Shown: one piece after another, positions 28,064-37,834 of the stretch
How the letters are laid out: the number at the start of each line of letters is the position of its first letter
Position numbering within the stretch: the first letter of the stretch is position 1
Assembly: GCA_963797115.1 (NCBI GenBank)
Contig: CAWCOH010000002.1
Span: 248,001 to 312,000, forward strand
DNA length: 64,000 nt
Origin: AP-15 sp963797115
Lineage (GTDB): Bacteria > Pseudomonadota > Alphaproteobacteria > ATCC43930 > CGMCC-115725
Direction: 5' to 3'
Position numbers and translations under genes: made by a program
The notes under the pieces: model-generated
What the model saw: only the letters and a program-made list of their open reading frames with translations
The model's database searches: none
Told to the model about the DNA's origin: nothing

Positions 28064-29269
28064 TCACGTCCTGATCCCGGCGCCGGAGGGCGGGCCGCGC
28101 GGTGCGCCGCCGCGGCCAAAGACCTCAACAATAATCATGCGGCCGCCGCAGCACGGGCACGGCGGACGATGATCGCTCGCGACACCCGGATCGGCGGTGT
28201 CCTGCGCCGCCGTTGGCTCGGCGGTCGGCATAGGGTCGGCGATCAACTCTTTGGAACGGGCAATGTTGGCCTTGCAGCCGGCGCTGGCGAGCAGCCCGTA
28301 GTGACGGATGCGGTGAAACCCCTTGGGTAGAACGTGGAGCAGGAAGCGCCTGATGAACTCGTCGGCGGCGAGGGTCATGGTGCGATATCGCGCCTGCCCG
28401 TCGCGGCGGTAATCCTTGTAGCGGAAGGTCACGCCGCGCTCGTCGAGCGTGATGAGCCGACTGTTTGCGATGGCGACGCGGTGCGTGTAGCGGGCGAGAT
28501 AGGCGAGCACCGCTTCGGGCCCGGCGAAGGGCGGCTTGGCATAGACGAACCAGTTCTTCTTCGTGAGCGGTGCAAGATGCCCGGCGAAGGCCTGGCGACG
28601 ACCGAGACGCTCGATCTCGCCGAAGAACCTCAGCCGGCCCGCCGCGTGGGCGTCGGCGAGCGCGGTCAGGAAGAGCCGCCGGAACAGGCGGGACAGCACC
28701 CGCACCGGCAGCAGAAAGCCGGGCTTGCAGCGCACCCAGCGCGTGCCGTCGAGCGATATCCCGCCGCCCGGTACGATCATATGGACGTGCGGGTGGTGGG
28801 TTATCGCCGAGCCCCAGCTGTGGAGCACGGCGGTGGCGCCGATGCGCGCGCCGAGGTGCTTGGGATCGGCAGCGATCGTCAGCAGCGTCTCGGCGGCGGT
28901 GCGGAACAGCAGGTCGTAGACGACCGCCTTGTTCTGGTAGGCGATCGGGGCGAAGTCGGCCGGCAGCGTGAAGACGAGGTGGAAATAGCCGACCGGCAGC
29001 AGATCGGACTCGCGGGCCGCGAGCCAATCCTGCGCCGCCGCGCCCTGACACTTGGGGCAATGGCGATTGCGGCACGAGTTGTAGGCGATGCGGCTGTGGC
29101 CGCAATCCTCGCAGCGCTCGACATGCCCGCCGAGCGCGGCCGAGCGGCACTGCTCGATCGCCGACATGACCTGGAGCTGCCCCAGGCTCACATGTCCGGC
29201 ATTGGCTCGGCGCCAGTCGGCCCCATGGCGATGAAAGACGTCGGCGACCTCCAGCCTCGGGCGGCGCAC
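28064..29269 (-). mobile_element. IS91-family HUH transposase
   Basis: About 401 residues. Zinc-binding cysteines near the start (CEDCGHSRIAYNSCRNRHCPKC), the HUH metal site HHPHVHMIVPGGGIS in the middle and a catalytic-tyrosine segment LAYLARYTHRVAIANSRL mark a Y1/Y2 rolling-circle transposase of the IS91/IS801 group. The GTG at 29269 is chosen because homologues start just before LEVADVFHRHG and it lies 11 bp after the recombinase stop. The frame is intact, so the element may be mobile. Rolling-circle transposons of this type can carry off adjacent DNA. Confidence 0.9.
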
Positions 29270-29279
29270 GGCCGCCCGG

Positions 29280-30188
29280 CTACGCCCCGGGTCGCGGCCC
29301 TTCCTCGATCGATGATGCGAGCCGGTCGAGCGGGCTGGTGACGGCCCGGATCGTCGTACTGGCAACGCGGGTGTAAAGCGCCGTGGTGTCGAGCTTGGCG
29401 TGGCCGAGGAGCGTCTGGATCACGCGAATGTCGACGCCTTGCTCGAGCAGGTGGGTGGCAAAGCTGTGCCGCAGCGTATGCGGCGAGACGCGCTTGTTGA
29501 TCCCCGCGGCCTGGGCGGCGGCGCGGACGACGCGGCCGAGCTGGCGGGCCGACAGCGGCTCGACCGGGTTGCGGCCGGGAAACAACCAGCCTCCCGGCAG
29601 CAGCAGGCTGCGCCGCCGCCCTTCGCGCCACCAGGCGCGCAGCAGTTCGAGCAGCTGCGGCGACAGCATCGCGTGGCGGTCCTTGCCTCCCTTGCCGCGC
29701 TCGACGCGCAGCAGCATGCGCTCGGAATCGATATCGCCGACCTTGAGTGCAACGACTTCCGAGACGCGCAGCCCGGCGCCGTAGGCGGTGGCGAACGCCG
29801 CCTTGTACTTCGGCGCCGATGCCGCCTGCAGCAGCAGCGTCACCTCCGCGACGCTGAGCACCGTCGGTATCCGCCGTGGGTACGGCACGACGGTGAGCCG
29901 GCGCGCCAGATCCGGCCGGTCGAGCGTCACCGTGAAGAAGAAGCGCAGAGCCGAGACCGCGCCGTTGATGCTCGGCGGTTGCAGACCGCTCTGCGTCTGG
30001 TGCAGCTGGAAGAGGCGCAGCTCTTCCGCCGTCGCCGTGTCGGGTGACCGGCCGATGAAGGCCGCGAAGGCGCGCACGTGGCGGACATAATCGCGCCGCG
30101 TATCCTCCTTGAAGCCGCGCACGCTCATGTCTTCGATCATGCGCGCCCGCAGCGGGCTGATGGGCTGAGGTGACGTATCGGAGGTCAT
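29280..30188 (-). CDS. Tyrosine recombinase of the IS91-type element
   Basis: 302 residues. N-terminal SAM-like core-binding domain (~15-105), then the catalytic domain with YGAGLRVSEVVALKVGDID (Arg), SPHTLRHSFATHLLEQGVD (HxxR), and TLLGHAKLDTTALYTRV (His and the nucleophile Tyr). It is encoded directly upstream of the IS91 transposase as a two-gene unit, an arrangement seen in many IS91-group elements of alphaproteobacteria; its role may be to resolve or assist transposition. GGGAGAG precedes ATG 30188. Confidence 0.9.
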   Translation of the reverse strand: MTSDTSPQPISPLRARMIEDMSVRGFKEDTRRDYVRHVRAFAAFIGRSPDTATAEELRLFQLHQTQSGLQPPSINGAVSALRFFFTVTLDRPDLARRLTVVPYPRRIPTVLSVAEVTLLLQAASAPKYKAAFATAYGAGLRVSEVVALKVGDIDSERMLLRVERGKGGKDRHAMLSPQLLELLRAWWREGRRRSLLLPGGWLFPGRNPVEPLSARQLGRVVRAAAQAAGINKRVSPHTLRHSFATHLLEQGVDIRVIQTLLGHAKLDTTALYTRVASTTIRAVTSPLDRLASSIEEGPRPGA

Positions 30189-30197
30189 CGGGGCTCT

Positions 30198-30233
30198 CCC
30201 GAGCTGAAGGTTGCTGGACCTTCAATGCTCGGG
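30198..30233. promoter_or_regulatory. Hairpin upstream of the IS91-type gene pair
   Basis: CCCGAGCTGAAGGT and ACCTTCAATGCTCGGG form an imperfect inverted repeat 10 bp upstream of the recombinase start. IS91-group ends carry hairpins used for strand nicking or termination, so this may be an element end or an operator. Confidence 0.4.
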
Positions 30234-30702
30234 ATCGGACGCCCCGACCGTCACGCGCTACCGCGCGTCACCTCGCCAAAAACGCACCGACCGCGACGTG
30301 CTCCCCTCCCGCGCGAGCGGGTTCGTTCTTCGGTCGATCTGGGCCATCGCGTTGCGCAAGGGTGCGTCGGATCATTGAAACGCCAGATCCGGACCGAATA
30401 GTTGAGCTGCCGGCTCAGGCAGCGCTGAGTGATCAGGTCGGCATGGACGCATGGACGAGCTGCACGAGATGGAAAGAAGGCGACAAAGGTTGAACACCCA
30501 GCCGCTCGGCGATCACGCCAGCGGGCAATCCCTCAGGTCGCACGTGAGGAGCAGCCGATACAGGTCTAAGCGGCTGACCTGGCAAGCGCTCCAAGTGCAG
30601 CTCTTGCGTGTTTCCGATCCATGGCCAAGCGCGAAATTGTTAGCCGGGCGGGGCGCACCGACACGTCGCGGCTGGCCTTGGGAGGATGGAGATCGATCGT
30701 GC
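30234..30702. other. Intergenic region, no gene recognised
   Basis: About 470 bp between the IS91-type element and the LysR gene. Open frames here are short and match nothing I recognise. Confidence 0.35.
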
Positions 30703-31635
30703 TCAGGAACTTATCCGGGTGTCTTCTGCTGTGTCTGATTTGCCTTCCACGGCGGGGACAAGGTTCACGGCGAGAAAGTCTACGAACACTCTGAGCTTGG
30801 GAGCGAGATGCCGGCTCGACGGCCACAGGACCCGAAGGGGTCCGGAGCGATCAGCGTAGGCGTCGAGCACGGTGACGAGTAGGCCTGCACGAAGTTGCCG
30901 GCCTATGGTGAAGTCCGGCAGGTAGGCAATACCCATGCCTTGTTCGGCCATAAAGATTAGCGGCTCAATTGTACTTGCCACGGCTGTCCTGGGCAGCTCG
31001 GTCTCGATGCCGGCATGCTCGTACCAGAGCGGCCATCGCTCGAACTTTCCGCTGGTCGGAAACTTGTGGTGCAGGCAGGCATGAGCCTTGAGGTTGTCCG
31101 GGATCAGAGGAACACCCTTGGCCGCCAGATAGGCCGGGGCCGCCACGAGGCGTCGGCGATATGTGCCCAAAGCCCGGGTCATCAAACGCGAGTCGCCAAC
31201 CTCGGCAAAGCGCACCACGGCGTCGAAGCCCTCCTCGATCACATCGACGACGCGATCGCTGAAATCGAGATCCAATCTGATCTCGGGATAGGCCCGCATG
31301 AATGCGACGAGAGTTGGCATCATCAGCATCCCGGCCAATGGCAGGCTGATACGCAGCGTGCCGCGCGGGGCCTCGTGCGTCTGCGACAGTTCCAGCTCGG
31401 CCGCTTCGATTTCAGAAAAGATGCGCCGGCAGCGTTCGAGGAATAAGGCGCCTTCTGCGGTTAGTGTGATGCTGCGCGTGCTGCGATGAAAGAGGCGCAC
31501 GCCCAGCCGTTCCTCCATCCGCGCCACCGCCTTGCCGATCGCCGACGACGACACGCCAAGTTGCCGTCCCGCGAGCGTGAAACTTCGGGCTTCGGCCGCC
31601 TGAACGAAGGCGTTCAGCGATCCCAGACTGTCCAT
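30703..31635 (-). CDS. LysR-family transcriptional regulator
   Basis: About 310 residues. Winged helix-turn-helix at 1-60 (MDSLGSLNAFVQAAEARSFT, SSSAIGKAVARMEERLGVRLF), then a periplasmic-binding-protein-like effector domain from ~90 to the end. It belongs to the CrgA/AaeR-like subgroup judged by FHRSTRSITLTAEG and RISLPL. It is transcribed away from the monooxygenase operon across a 109-bp gap, the usual arrangement for a LysR regulator controlling its divergent neighbour. ATG 31635 gives the family start; an upstream frame to 31662 adds nine residues. Confidence 0.88.
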   Translation of the reverse strand: MDSLGSLNAFVQAAEARSFTLAGRQLGVSSSAIGKAVARMEERLGVRLFHRSTRSITLTAEGALFLERCRRIFSEIEAAELELSQTHEAPRGTLRISLPLAGMLMMPTLVAFMRAYPEIRLDLDFSDRVVDVIEEGFDAVVRFAEVGDSRLMTRALGTYRRRLVAAPAYLAAKGVPLIPDNLKAHACLHHKFPTSGKFERWPLWYEHAGIETELPRTAVASTIEPLIFMAEQGMGIAYLPDFTIGRQLRAGLLVTVLDAYADRSGPLRVLWPSSRHLAPKLRVFVDFLAVNLVPAVEGKSDTAEDTRISS

Positions 31636-31744
31636 CCGCGAACCCCCATTTCGGACAATCAAGTCCGAGATGTTTGGAACTATGGCCCATTTTTCGAGCC
31701 TCTGGGAGAGCTCATCTGTGGAGCAACCAGGAAGGAAGTTTCAG

Positions 31745-33383
31745 ATGACTGCAACGCAGCTCGCAAAGACGACGAACGGGAAAGCGGTCGAAGAGTTGGA
31801 CGTGCTGGTGATCGGCGCCGGGTTCGCCGGCCTCTACCAGCTCGATCACCTGCGCAGGCTCGGTTACAACGTGAAGGTATTCGAGGCCGGGTCCGACATC
31901 GGCGGCATCTGGTATTGGAACTGCTATCCTGGCGCCCCGGTCGATTCGTACGAGCCGCTGTATCAGTTCTCCAGCGAGGAGCTCTGGCGGGATTGGAACT
32001 TCAGCGAGCTCTATCCTTCGTGGGAAGAGCTTCGCGCTTATTTCCGCCACGTCGACGAGAAGCTCGATCTCAGCCGTGACATCCGGTTCAACATCCGCGT
32101 CACGGGTGCAGAATTCGACACGGATCGCGACCAGTGGGTCGTGCAGGCCAGCGACGGCAGTGTGGCGCGGGCGAAGTTCTTCGTGCTCTGCACGGGGCTC
32201 TCCGCGATACCCTATATTCCGTCGATCGCGGGGCTGAAGGACTTCCGCGGCATCTGCCACCATACCAGCCTGTGGCCGCAGGAAGGCGTCGACTTCAAGG
32301 GCAAGCGCGTCGGCGTCATCGGCACCGGGGCGAGCGGGGTACAGGTTATCCAGGAGGTTTACCAGGACGCCGCCGAGCTCACGGTGTTCCAGCGCACGCC
32401 GAACCTGGCGCTGCCAATGCGGCAGCGGAAGCTCGACGACGAGACCAACCGCCAGATGAAGGAGACTTTTCCCGAGCGCTTCCGCAAGCGCGCCGAGACC
32501 TTCGCCGGGTTCGACTATGATTTCATTCCGAAGAACGCGCTCGATGTTTCCGACCGGGAACGGCTGGCGACCTACGAGGATCTGTGGAACCGGGGCGGCT
32601 TCTTCCCTTGGATCGGAACGTACCAGGACGTGCTGAGCAACCATGAGGCCAACGCTACCGCCTATGCGTTCTGGCGCGACAAGGTGCGCGCACGGATCAA
32701 GGATCCCACAGTTGCGGAGAAGCTTGCGCCAATGAAGCCATTGCATCCGTTCGGCGTTAAGCGGCCGTCCCTGGAGCAGCACTACTACGAGGCGTACAAT
32801 CAGCCGAACGTCCATATTGTCGACTTGCTCGAGTTCCCAATCGAGCGAGTGACGCCGACGGGTGTCAAGACGAAGGACAGGGAAGTGGAGCTCGACATTC
32901 TCGTACTGGCGACGGGGTTCGATTTCCTCACGGGCGGCCTGACCAGCATCGACATTCGCGGCACGAACGGCGAGACGCTGCGGGAGAAATGGTCCAGCGG
33001 CTCGCGCGCGCATCTCGGCATGGCGAGCGCGCACTTCCCGAAATCTGCTCTATATCTACGGCCCACAAAGCCCGTCGGCGTTTTGCAACGGGCCGACCTG
33101 TGCTGAGCTGCAGGGCGACTTCGTCGTCGCGTGCATCGAGCACATGCGGCGTAACAACCTCCGCCGGATCGAGGCGACGCAGGAAGCGGAGGAAGCCTGG
33201 CAGGACCATGTCGCCGAACTCGTCAGTGCAACTCTGTTCCCGCGCGCCCAGTCCTGGTACATGGGCGCCAACATCCCAGGCAAGAAGCGCGAGATGCTGG
33301 TCTACCCCGGCGGGCTGTCGTTGTACTTGCAGAAGTGCAAGGAATCCGCCGACGCCCGTTACGCCGGTTTCGTCCTGAGCTAA
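31745..33383 (+). pseudogene. Baeyer-Villiger flavin monooxygenase, frameshifted
   Basis: FAD/NADPH enzyme that inserts oxygen beside a ketone. First Rossmann GAGFAG (24-29), the BVMO fingerprint F-x-G-x3-H-x3-WP at 167-178, and second Rossmann GTGASG (193-198). After ~432 residues the frame breaks at an AAA run (33041-33043): one fewer A restores LLYIYGPQSPSAFCNGPTCA and the remaining ~110 residues to TAA 33383. GGAAGGAAG precedes ATG 31745. Full restored length ~545, normal for cyclohexanone-monooxygenase-like enzymes. Either a homopolymer sequencing error or a fresh mutation. Confidence 0.85.
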
Positions 33384-33387
33384 GACT

Positions 33388-34130
33388 ATGAGCACCCCCG
33401 TTGTGTTGATCACCGGCGCGCTAACTGGAATCGGGCGAGCGGCGGCTCTGGCTTTCGCGAGGGAAGGTAGCCGGCTCGTCGTTTCTGGCCGGCACGAGGA
33501 GGCCGGGCAGGCATTACTCATTGAGTTGCACGCTCTCGGTGCCGAAGCCGAGTTCGTCCCTGCCGACGTGCGCCGCGAAGACGATGTGCGTGACCTCGTG
33601 GATCAGACCGTCGCGCGCTTTGTTCGTCTGGATGCGGCCGTCAACAGCGCCGGCACCGAGGGCAAGCCCGGCCCGGTGACGGAGCAGACCGCCGACAGCT
33701 ACGCCGCCATCTTCGATACCAATGTGCTCGGCACGCTCCTCAGCATGAAGCATGAACTGCGGGTGATGCTCGCTCAGTGTAGCGGCGTCATCGTCAATGT
33801 CTCCTCGACCAATGGCCATGCTGGCGCACCCGGCGCTTCGATCTATGCCGCCAGTAACCACGCCGTCGAGGGGCTCACCAATCCGCGGCGCTCGAAGTCG
33901 CGTGGTCGGGCGTTCGCATTAATGCGGTAGCACCGGGGCCGACCGAGATGGGAATGCTCAATCGCTTTGCCGGGAGCGCGGAAAGGAAGGCCCGCCTCGT
34001 CTCGACCGTGCCGCTCGGCCGCGTTGCACAGCCCGACGAAATTGCCAACGCCATCCTGTTTCTTTGCTCCGAGGCGTCCTTTACCACCGGCCAGGTGCTT
34101 CCTGTCGATGGCGGCAAGTCGGCGGTGTAA
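33388..34130 (+). pseudogene. Short-chain dehydrogenase/reductase, frameshifted and missing catalytic Lys
   Basis: Classical SDR: TGALTGIG (10-17), NSAG (86-89), catalytic Ser near 139-140 and Tyr153. The YxxxK lysine is Asn157 (YAASNHA). A one-base loss near 33880 then shifts the frame; the other frame continues AALEVAWSGVRINAVAPGPT and on to VLPVDGGKSAV at 34130. It starts 4 bp after the monooxygenase stop, so the two form an operon and may have acted on the same ketone/alcohol. Confidence 0.82.
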
Positions 34131-34165
34131 GAAGTGGACGAAACCCAGTCACACGAGGTGAAGCC

Positions 34166-34567
34166 ATGGAACCGAATGTCGCAATCGTAGCAAAGCCGAT
34201 CAAAATTCCCGGACCGGATCATCCGATCACGATCGAACGCAATCCCGCTCGGATCATCGTCTCGATCGCCGGCCGGATCGTCGCCGACACGCGAGAAGCG
34301 CTGACATTGCATGAAGCAGCGTATCCCGCGGTTCAATACATCCCGCGCAAAGATGTCGATATGGCGCTCCTCGACCGCACCGATCACACCACTTACTGCC
34401 CCTACAAAGGCGATTGCAGCTATTTCAGCATCCCGCTGGGGGGCGAGCGGTCGGCCAACGCGGTGTGGAGTTATGAGGCTCCCTACGCCGCTGTCGGGCT
34501 GATCAAGGATTATCTCGCCTTTTATCCCAATCGCGTCGACGCGATCGAAGAACGGCCAGAGGCCTGA
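34166..34567 (+). CDS. DUF427 domain protein
   Basis: A 133-residue protein with the DUF427 pattern: RIIVSIAGRIVADTREALTLHEAAYPAVQYIP, then TYCPYKGDCSYFSI and VWSYEAPYAAVGLIKDYLAFYP. The fold is a small beta-barrel of unknown function, often encoded beside oxidoreductases. GAGGTG lies before ATG 34166. It is the third gene of the monooxygenase-SDR operon (35-bp gap) and the only one without a lesion. Confidence 0.87.
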   Translation: MEPNVAIVAKPIKIPGPDHPITIERNPARIIVSIAGRIVADTREALTLHEAAYPAVQYIPRKDVDMALLDRTDHTTYCPYKGDCSYFSIPLGGERSANAVWSYEAPYAAVGLIKDYLAFYPNRVDAIEERPEA

Positions 34568-35285
34568 TCAGCCCTCCCTTTGCTAAATACGCTTTGGCCT
34601 TCACAACCTCGTGGCGGTGAAGGTCCGGAAGTGGCACCAAGCGAAACCGCCCTGGGCGCACACGACATTTCCGGAGCTGAGGGCAGACCGGCCGTACCAT
34701 CAATCTGGCGACGACAGCCGCCCTTGATCCAAAGGCGACGTTACGAGGACGCGCGAGGTCAGAGTTAGCGGCCGTGCTCGGCGCAGTGACCGCGGATGCT
34801 CTCACAGTAGAAGCAACAATTGGGTCTTTTTCTCTGATGAGCATTGCGACGCAGTCCCACATCGAAAAGGCTCGAGGGTTCACCGACGTCTATCCATGCC
34901 GCTCTCCAAGATTGCCAATGCCCCAGAGCCCGGTTATGCGGTGGTGCGTCGCGTGGCCTGGCCGGCGCTGTGGGCCGCCTCCGATACACTCTACATATTG
35001 GAGCATACCACGTTAATAGAGCAGTGGGGTCTTCCACACCGGCTGCCGCGTGAGGAACAGTAGCCGCCGTCTTCCAATGCGGTCTCGATCTACCTTTGTG
35101 ATGCGACGCGGTCGGCGTGCATTTGCGCGCCAGCCGAAGGCCCTCGTTATGATGGTCTTCTGAAAGTGGACTAACGTTCCCTGCTTCCCGTCGTGTGCCG
35201 ATCCCCAGGCGACGGTCCAAGCAAGAACCGCGAAGAAAGGTCCGCGGAGACAACAAGGGACGATCCCGACGGTGAGTACCTCAAG
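34568..35285. other. Long intergenic region, no gene recognised
   Basis: About 700 bp without a convincing gene. A minus-strand stretch (VAFGSRAAVVARLMVRPVC, ~34.65-34.75 kb) resembles a dispersed intergenic repeat often mis-annotated in alphaproteobacteria. The rest looks like decayed DNA. Confidence 0.35.
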
Positions 35286-35322
35286 CGGAACCGATGGTTC
35301 GAATCCGGCTCCCTCCAGCGAA
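35286..35322 (+). repeat. tRNA-like dispersed repeat, short copy
   Basis: GGAACCGATGGTTCGAATCC then GGCTCCCTCCAGCGAAGAG: an uninterrupted copy of the core that IS110-A splits elsewhere. Confidence 0.6.
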
Positions 35323-35362
35323 GAGTCATCAGCAAACTCAATTCGGACGGTCGGACCTGGAG

Positions 35363-35671
35363 TTAGATCGCGTAACTGTCGACCTCGGCCGGCTCGACGC
35401 AATATTCTCTCGCAGACGTGAAGAGCGGATAATAGCCGTCGTTCAGCCGGTCGATTACCATCAGATCGGTTCGCCCATTGCCGTTGGCGTCGAGCAGTTG
35501 CACGCCGGGATCGCCCAAGCGAACCCCTGCCGGGGCGGCTTCCATGGTGCGCGGGAGGTCGAACCGGCCATCGCCCCGGTTGCGCCAGTAGCGCACCCGA
35601 TCGTTGAACTCCAATACGGTGGGCAATCCGTTGCCGAACAGATCAACCAACTCGTATGCGGGGTGCCCCAA
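35363..35671 (-). pseudogene. Fragment of an SpvB / Tc-toxin B-type protein
   Basis: 102 residues, GHPAYELVDLFGNGLPTVLE then VRYWRNRGDGRFDLPRTM and VQLLDANGNGRTDLMV, which is the FG-GAP/VCBS-like repeat region of SpvB/TcB insecticidal-toxin-family proteins of >1,000 residues. Neither end of the gene is present; a tRNA-like repeat lies 40 bp beyond its 3' side. Confidence 0.6.
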
Positions 35672-35874
35672 TGAGTGCGGCCGCGCTCGCGGCCGGCGCC
35701 GCGATGCTGCTCGCGGATGCCAGCGCGGTGTTCGCGCCAGTGACCGGCATGTTGGGCGGAATCGCCGCGATGGCGCTGGCCAATCACGAGCGGCTCAAGC
35801 AGAGGATCGAGGCGCTGGAGACGCGCCTGGCGCAAGCGGAGTGGCGCGGCGGGGTCAACCGCGCCGGCAATTGA
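35671..35874 (+). CDS. Small protein with one membrane segment and coiled coil
   Basis: 67 residues: an alanine-rich hydrophobic stretch (AALAAGAAMLLADASAVFAP VTGMLGGIAAMALA) followed by a charged helix HERLKQRIEALETRLAQAEW likely to coil. GGGG lies 8 bp before ATG 35671. No family recognised; it could be the remaining end of a larger gene, since it begins exactly where the toxin fragment on the other strand ends. Confidence 0.35.
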   Translation: MSAAALAAGAAMLLADASAVFAPVTGMLGGIAAMALANHERLKQRIEALETRLAQAEWRGGVNRAGN

Positions 35875-35973
35875 GTCATGTCGCGCCGCCGCGCAGCCTT
35901 CACCGGAATTTAACGACGAATTTGCCGCCCTTAAGCACGTTCACGTCTGGGCCTTTGCGCGTATTCGAGGTAA

Positions 35974-36291
35974 TTGTCCGCCGCATTCGGCAGTAGCGCA
36001 CATTGGTCGCCGGCTGTGAATTACGACGCCAAGATGAAAAACTCGGGCGGGGATTGCGGTATCGGGTTGGTTAGCCCCGCCCGCGGGTTTTCGAATTCCG
36101 GCAACTTGACCTCATTGGCGGTAAACGAACCGGCGCCCGCGCCGGCTGACGGTAATCGTTGCCGGGAGATGGCCGGTAAGCTGCGCGCGCTCGCACGGTA
36201 CACCCGGTCGCCGGGCATCCGCCGCGAGCTGGTCGATCTTGCGAAACGCTATGACCGGCGCGGCGATTATTTCGACGGGCGGTCCTGCTAG
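35974..36291 (+). CDS. Hypothetical protein, C-terminus cut by IS110-C
   Basis: 105 residues in this frame. The second half, CREMAGKLRALARYTRSPGI-RRELVDLAKRYDRRGD, resembles short helical proteins frequent in Bradyrhizobium-like genomes; the first half is unconvincing, so the true start may be internal. The TAG stop lies in the terminal CTAG of the IS110-C element, so a few native C-terminal residues may be lost. Confidence 0.4.
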   Translation: MSAAFGSSAHWSPAVNYDAKMKNSGGDCGIGLVSPARGFSNSGNLTSLAVNEPAPAPADGNRCREMAGKLRALARYTRSPGIRRELVDLAKRYDRRGDYFDGRSC

Positions 36292-37834
36292 TGCTCAGAA
36301 CCATTCAGATGATTCAGCAGACACCCGCTCCGCGCTTTCCCGGCGAAAGCCGGGATCCATATGTGGACGGCCCCCGTCTCGCAAGGAGTGGGCAGCTGCG
36401 ATGGCTCTGGTCGATTGCGGTCATATGTTCGGCCTGTGTGGTGCGGTCGGCGTGACCGCTGGCCCAGATGGGTTACGCGGATCGGATCCCTAACACTTCC
36501 GTGATGTCGAAGCACCAATGGATCCCGCGGGTTGTCCCGATCCTCGGATCGACCGATTGCCATCTTGCTGCGGCTGTCCTTGCCAGGTTCAGGTGTGCCA
36601 GGTTTCGCGGTGGGCAGGTTCAGGCCTCCTGCGGACGCCGGTAAGTCTCGCCGCTCACCATCATGGCCCAGACGATACGGGCCATTTTGTTGGCCAGCGC
36701 GACCGCCGCGAGCTTCTTTGGCTTGCGCGCCAGCAATCCCAACAGCCACGGCGCGGCGCGGCCTTTCTTGGCCTGCTGGATGACCGCGGTGGCGCCGAGC
36801 ACGAGCAGCCGCCGCAAGTCCTCGTCGCCCTGTCGGCTGATCCTTCCGGGCCGGGGCTTGCCGGCGGTGGCGTTCTCGCGCGGGGTGATGCCGATCCAGG
36901 CGGCAAAGTGCCGGCCCGAGCGAAAGGCTTTTGCGTCCGCTACCTTGAGGGCAAAGCTGAGGCCGCCGATCGGCCCGATGCCGGGGATCGTCGCCAGGCA
37001 CTGGCTGGTCTGGTCTTGCCGATGCCAGGCCATCAGCCGCGCCTCGATCGCTTTCAATTTGCCATTGACCGCCTCGAGTTGGCCCGCCAGCAGATCGAGC
37101 ATCTCGCGCGCCAGTGCCGGCACCCCTTCGTCGGTCGTCAACCGCCGCAACAGCTCAACCACCTGCTGGGGTCCCCCGCTTTCGCGAGGGCAGGCTCTTT
37201 AGCCACCGTGACGCCAAACTCCGCCGCATGCCCGCGCAGGGCATTGATCAGCATCGTGCGCTGCTTGACCAGCAGATCGCGCACCCCGAGCATCGTCAGC
37301 GCCGCTTGCTGCTCGGCGGTTTTGACCGGCACAAACCGCATGGTCGGCCGGCTCATCGCTTCGCAGATCGCCTCGGCATCGATCGCGTCGTTCTTGCCGC
37401 GCTTGACGTAGGCCTTGATGTATTGCGGCGGGATCAGCATCACTTGGTGCCCCAAGCCGCGCAGCAGCCGCGCCCAATGGTGCGAGGCGCCGCACGCCTC
37501 GATGCCGATGCGCGTCGGCGCCAGCTTGGCGAAGAATCTCTCGACCGCGCTGCGCCGCAGCTGCCGTCGCAACACCGGCTTTTCGTTCTCGTCAACGCCA
37601 TGCAGCTGAAAGACATGCTTGGACGTGTCCAACCCAATCCTGATAATCGTCATTCGGACGGCTCCCCTTGGCTGCGTTGTTACACCTTCACAGCCTGGCA
37701 CATTCGATGCCGTAGGGGGCCGTCCACCCCAACACTTTCGCCGTGGGCACCGGCTTCCGCCGGTGTAGCGGGACTTGTTGTGAGCGAGGGCTCGCCGTTG
37801 CCCGGTGAATCGTGTGAATGACTCGGAACACTAG
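36288..37834 (-). mobile_element. Complete IS110-family element (type C) with inverted repeats
   Basis: Ends carry inverted repeats of about 29 bp: CTAGTGCTCAGAACCATTCA at 36288 and, inverted, the matching CTAGTGTTCCGAGTCATTCA ending at 37834. Terminal or subterminal inverted repeats are a mark of the IS1111 subgroup of IS110. The transposase occupies the centre; 330 bp of non-coding DNA lie between its stop and the left end, which in IS1111-type elements is where the guide (bridge/seek) RNA is encoded. Confidence 0.65.
36620..37653 (-). pseudogene. IS110-C transposase, frameshifted
   Basis: The N-terminal frame starts MTIIRIGLDTSKHVFQLHGV (RuvC-like domain with catalytic Asp9) and runs through KNDAIDAEAICEAMSR to about 37150; a frame change there leads into LLRRLTTDEGVPALAREMLD and the C-terminal Tnp_20 domain, TIPGIGPIGGLSFALKVAD ... 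FAAWIGITPRENATAGK. Rejoined length ~340, normal for the family. It could be made only by frameshifting or from a repaired copy. Confidence 0.8.

Noticed and set aside
31712..33034. 440-codon minus-strand frame
   Set aside because: Shadow of the Baeyer-Villiger monooxygenase; no motif and atypical composition.
34503..34883. 126-codon minus-strand frame after DUF427
   Set aside because: Overlaps the DUF427 stop in antisense and resembles a dispersed intergenic repeat rather than a gene.
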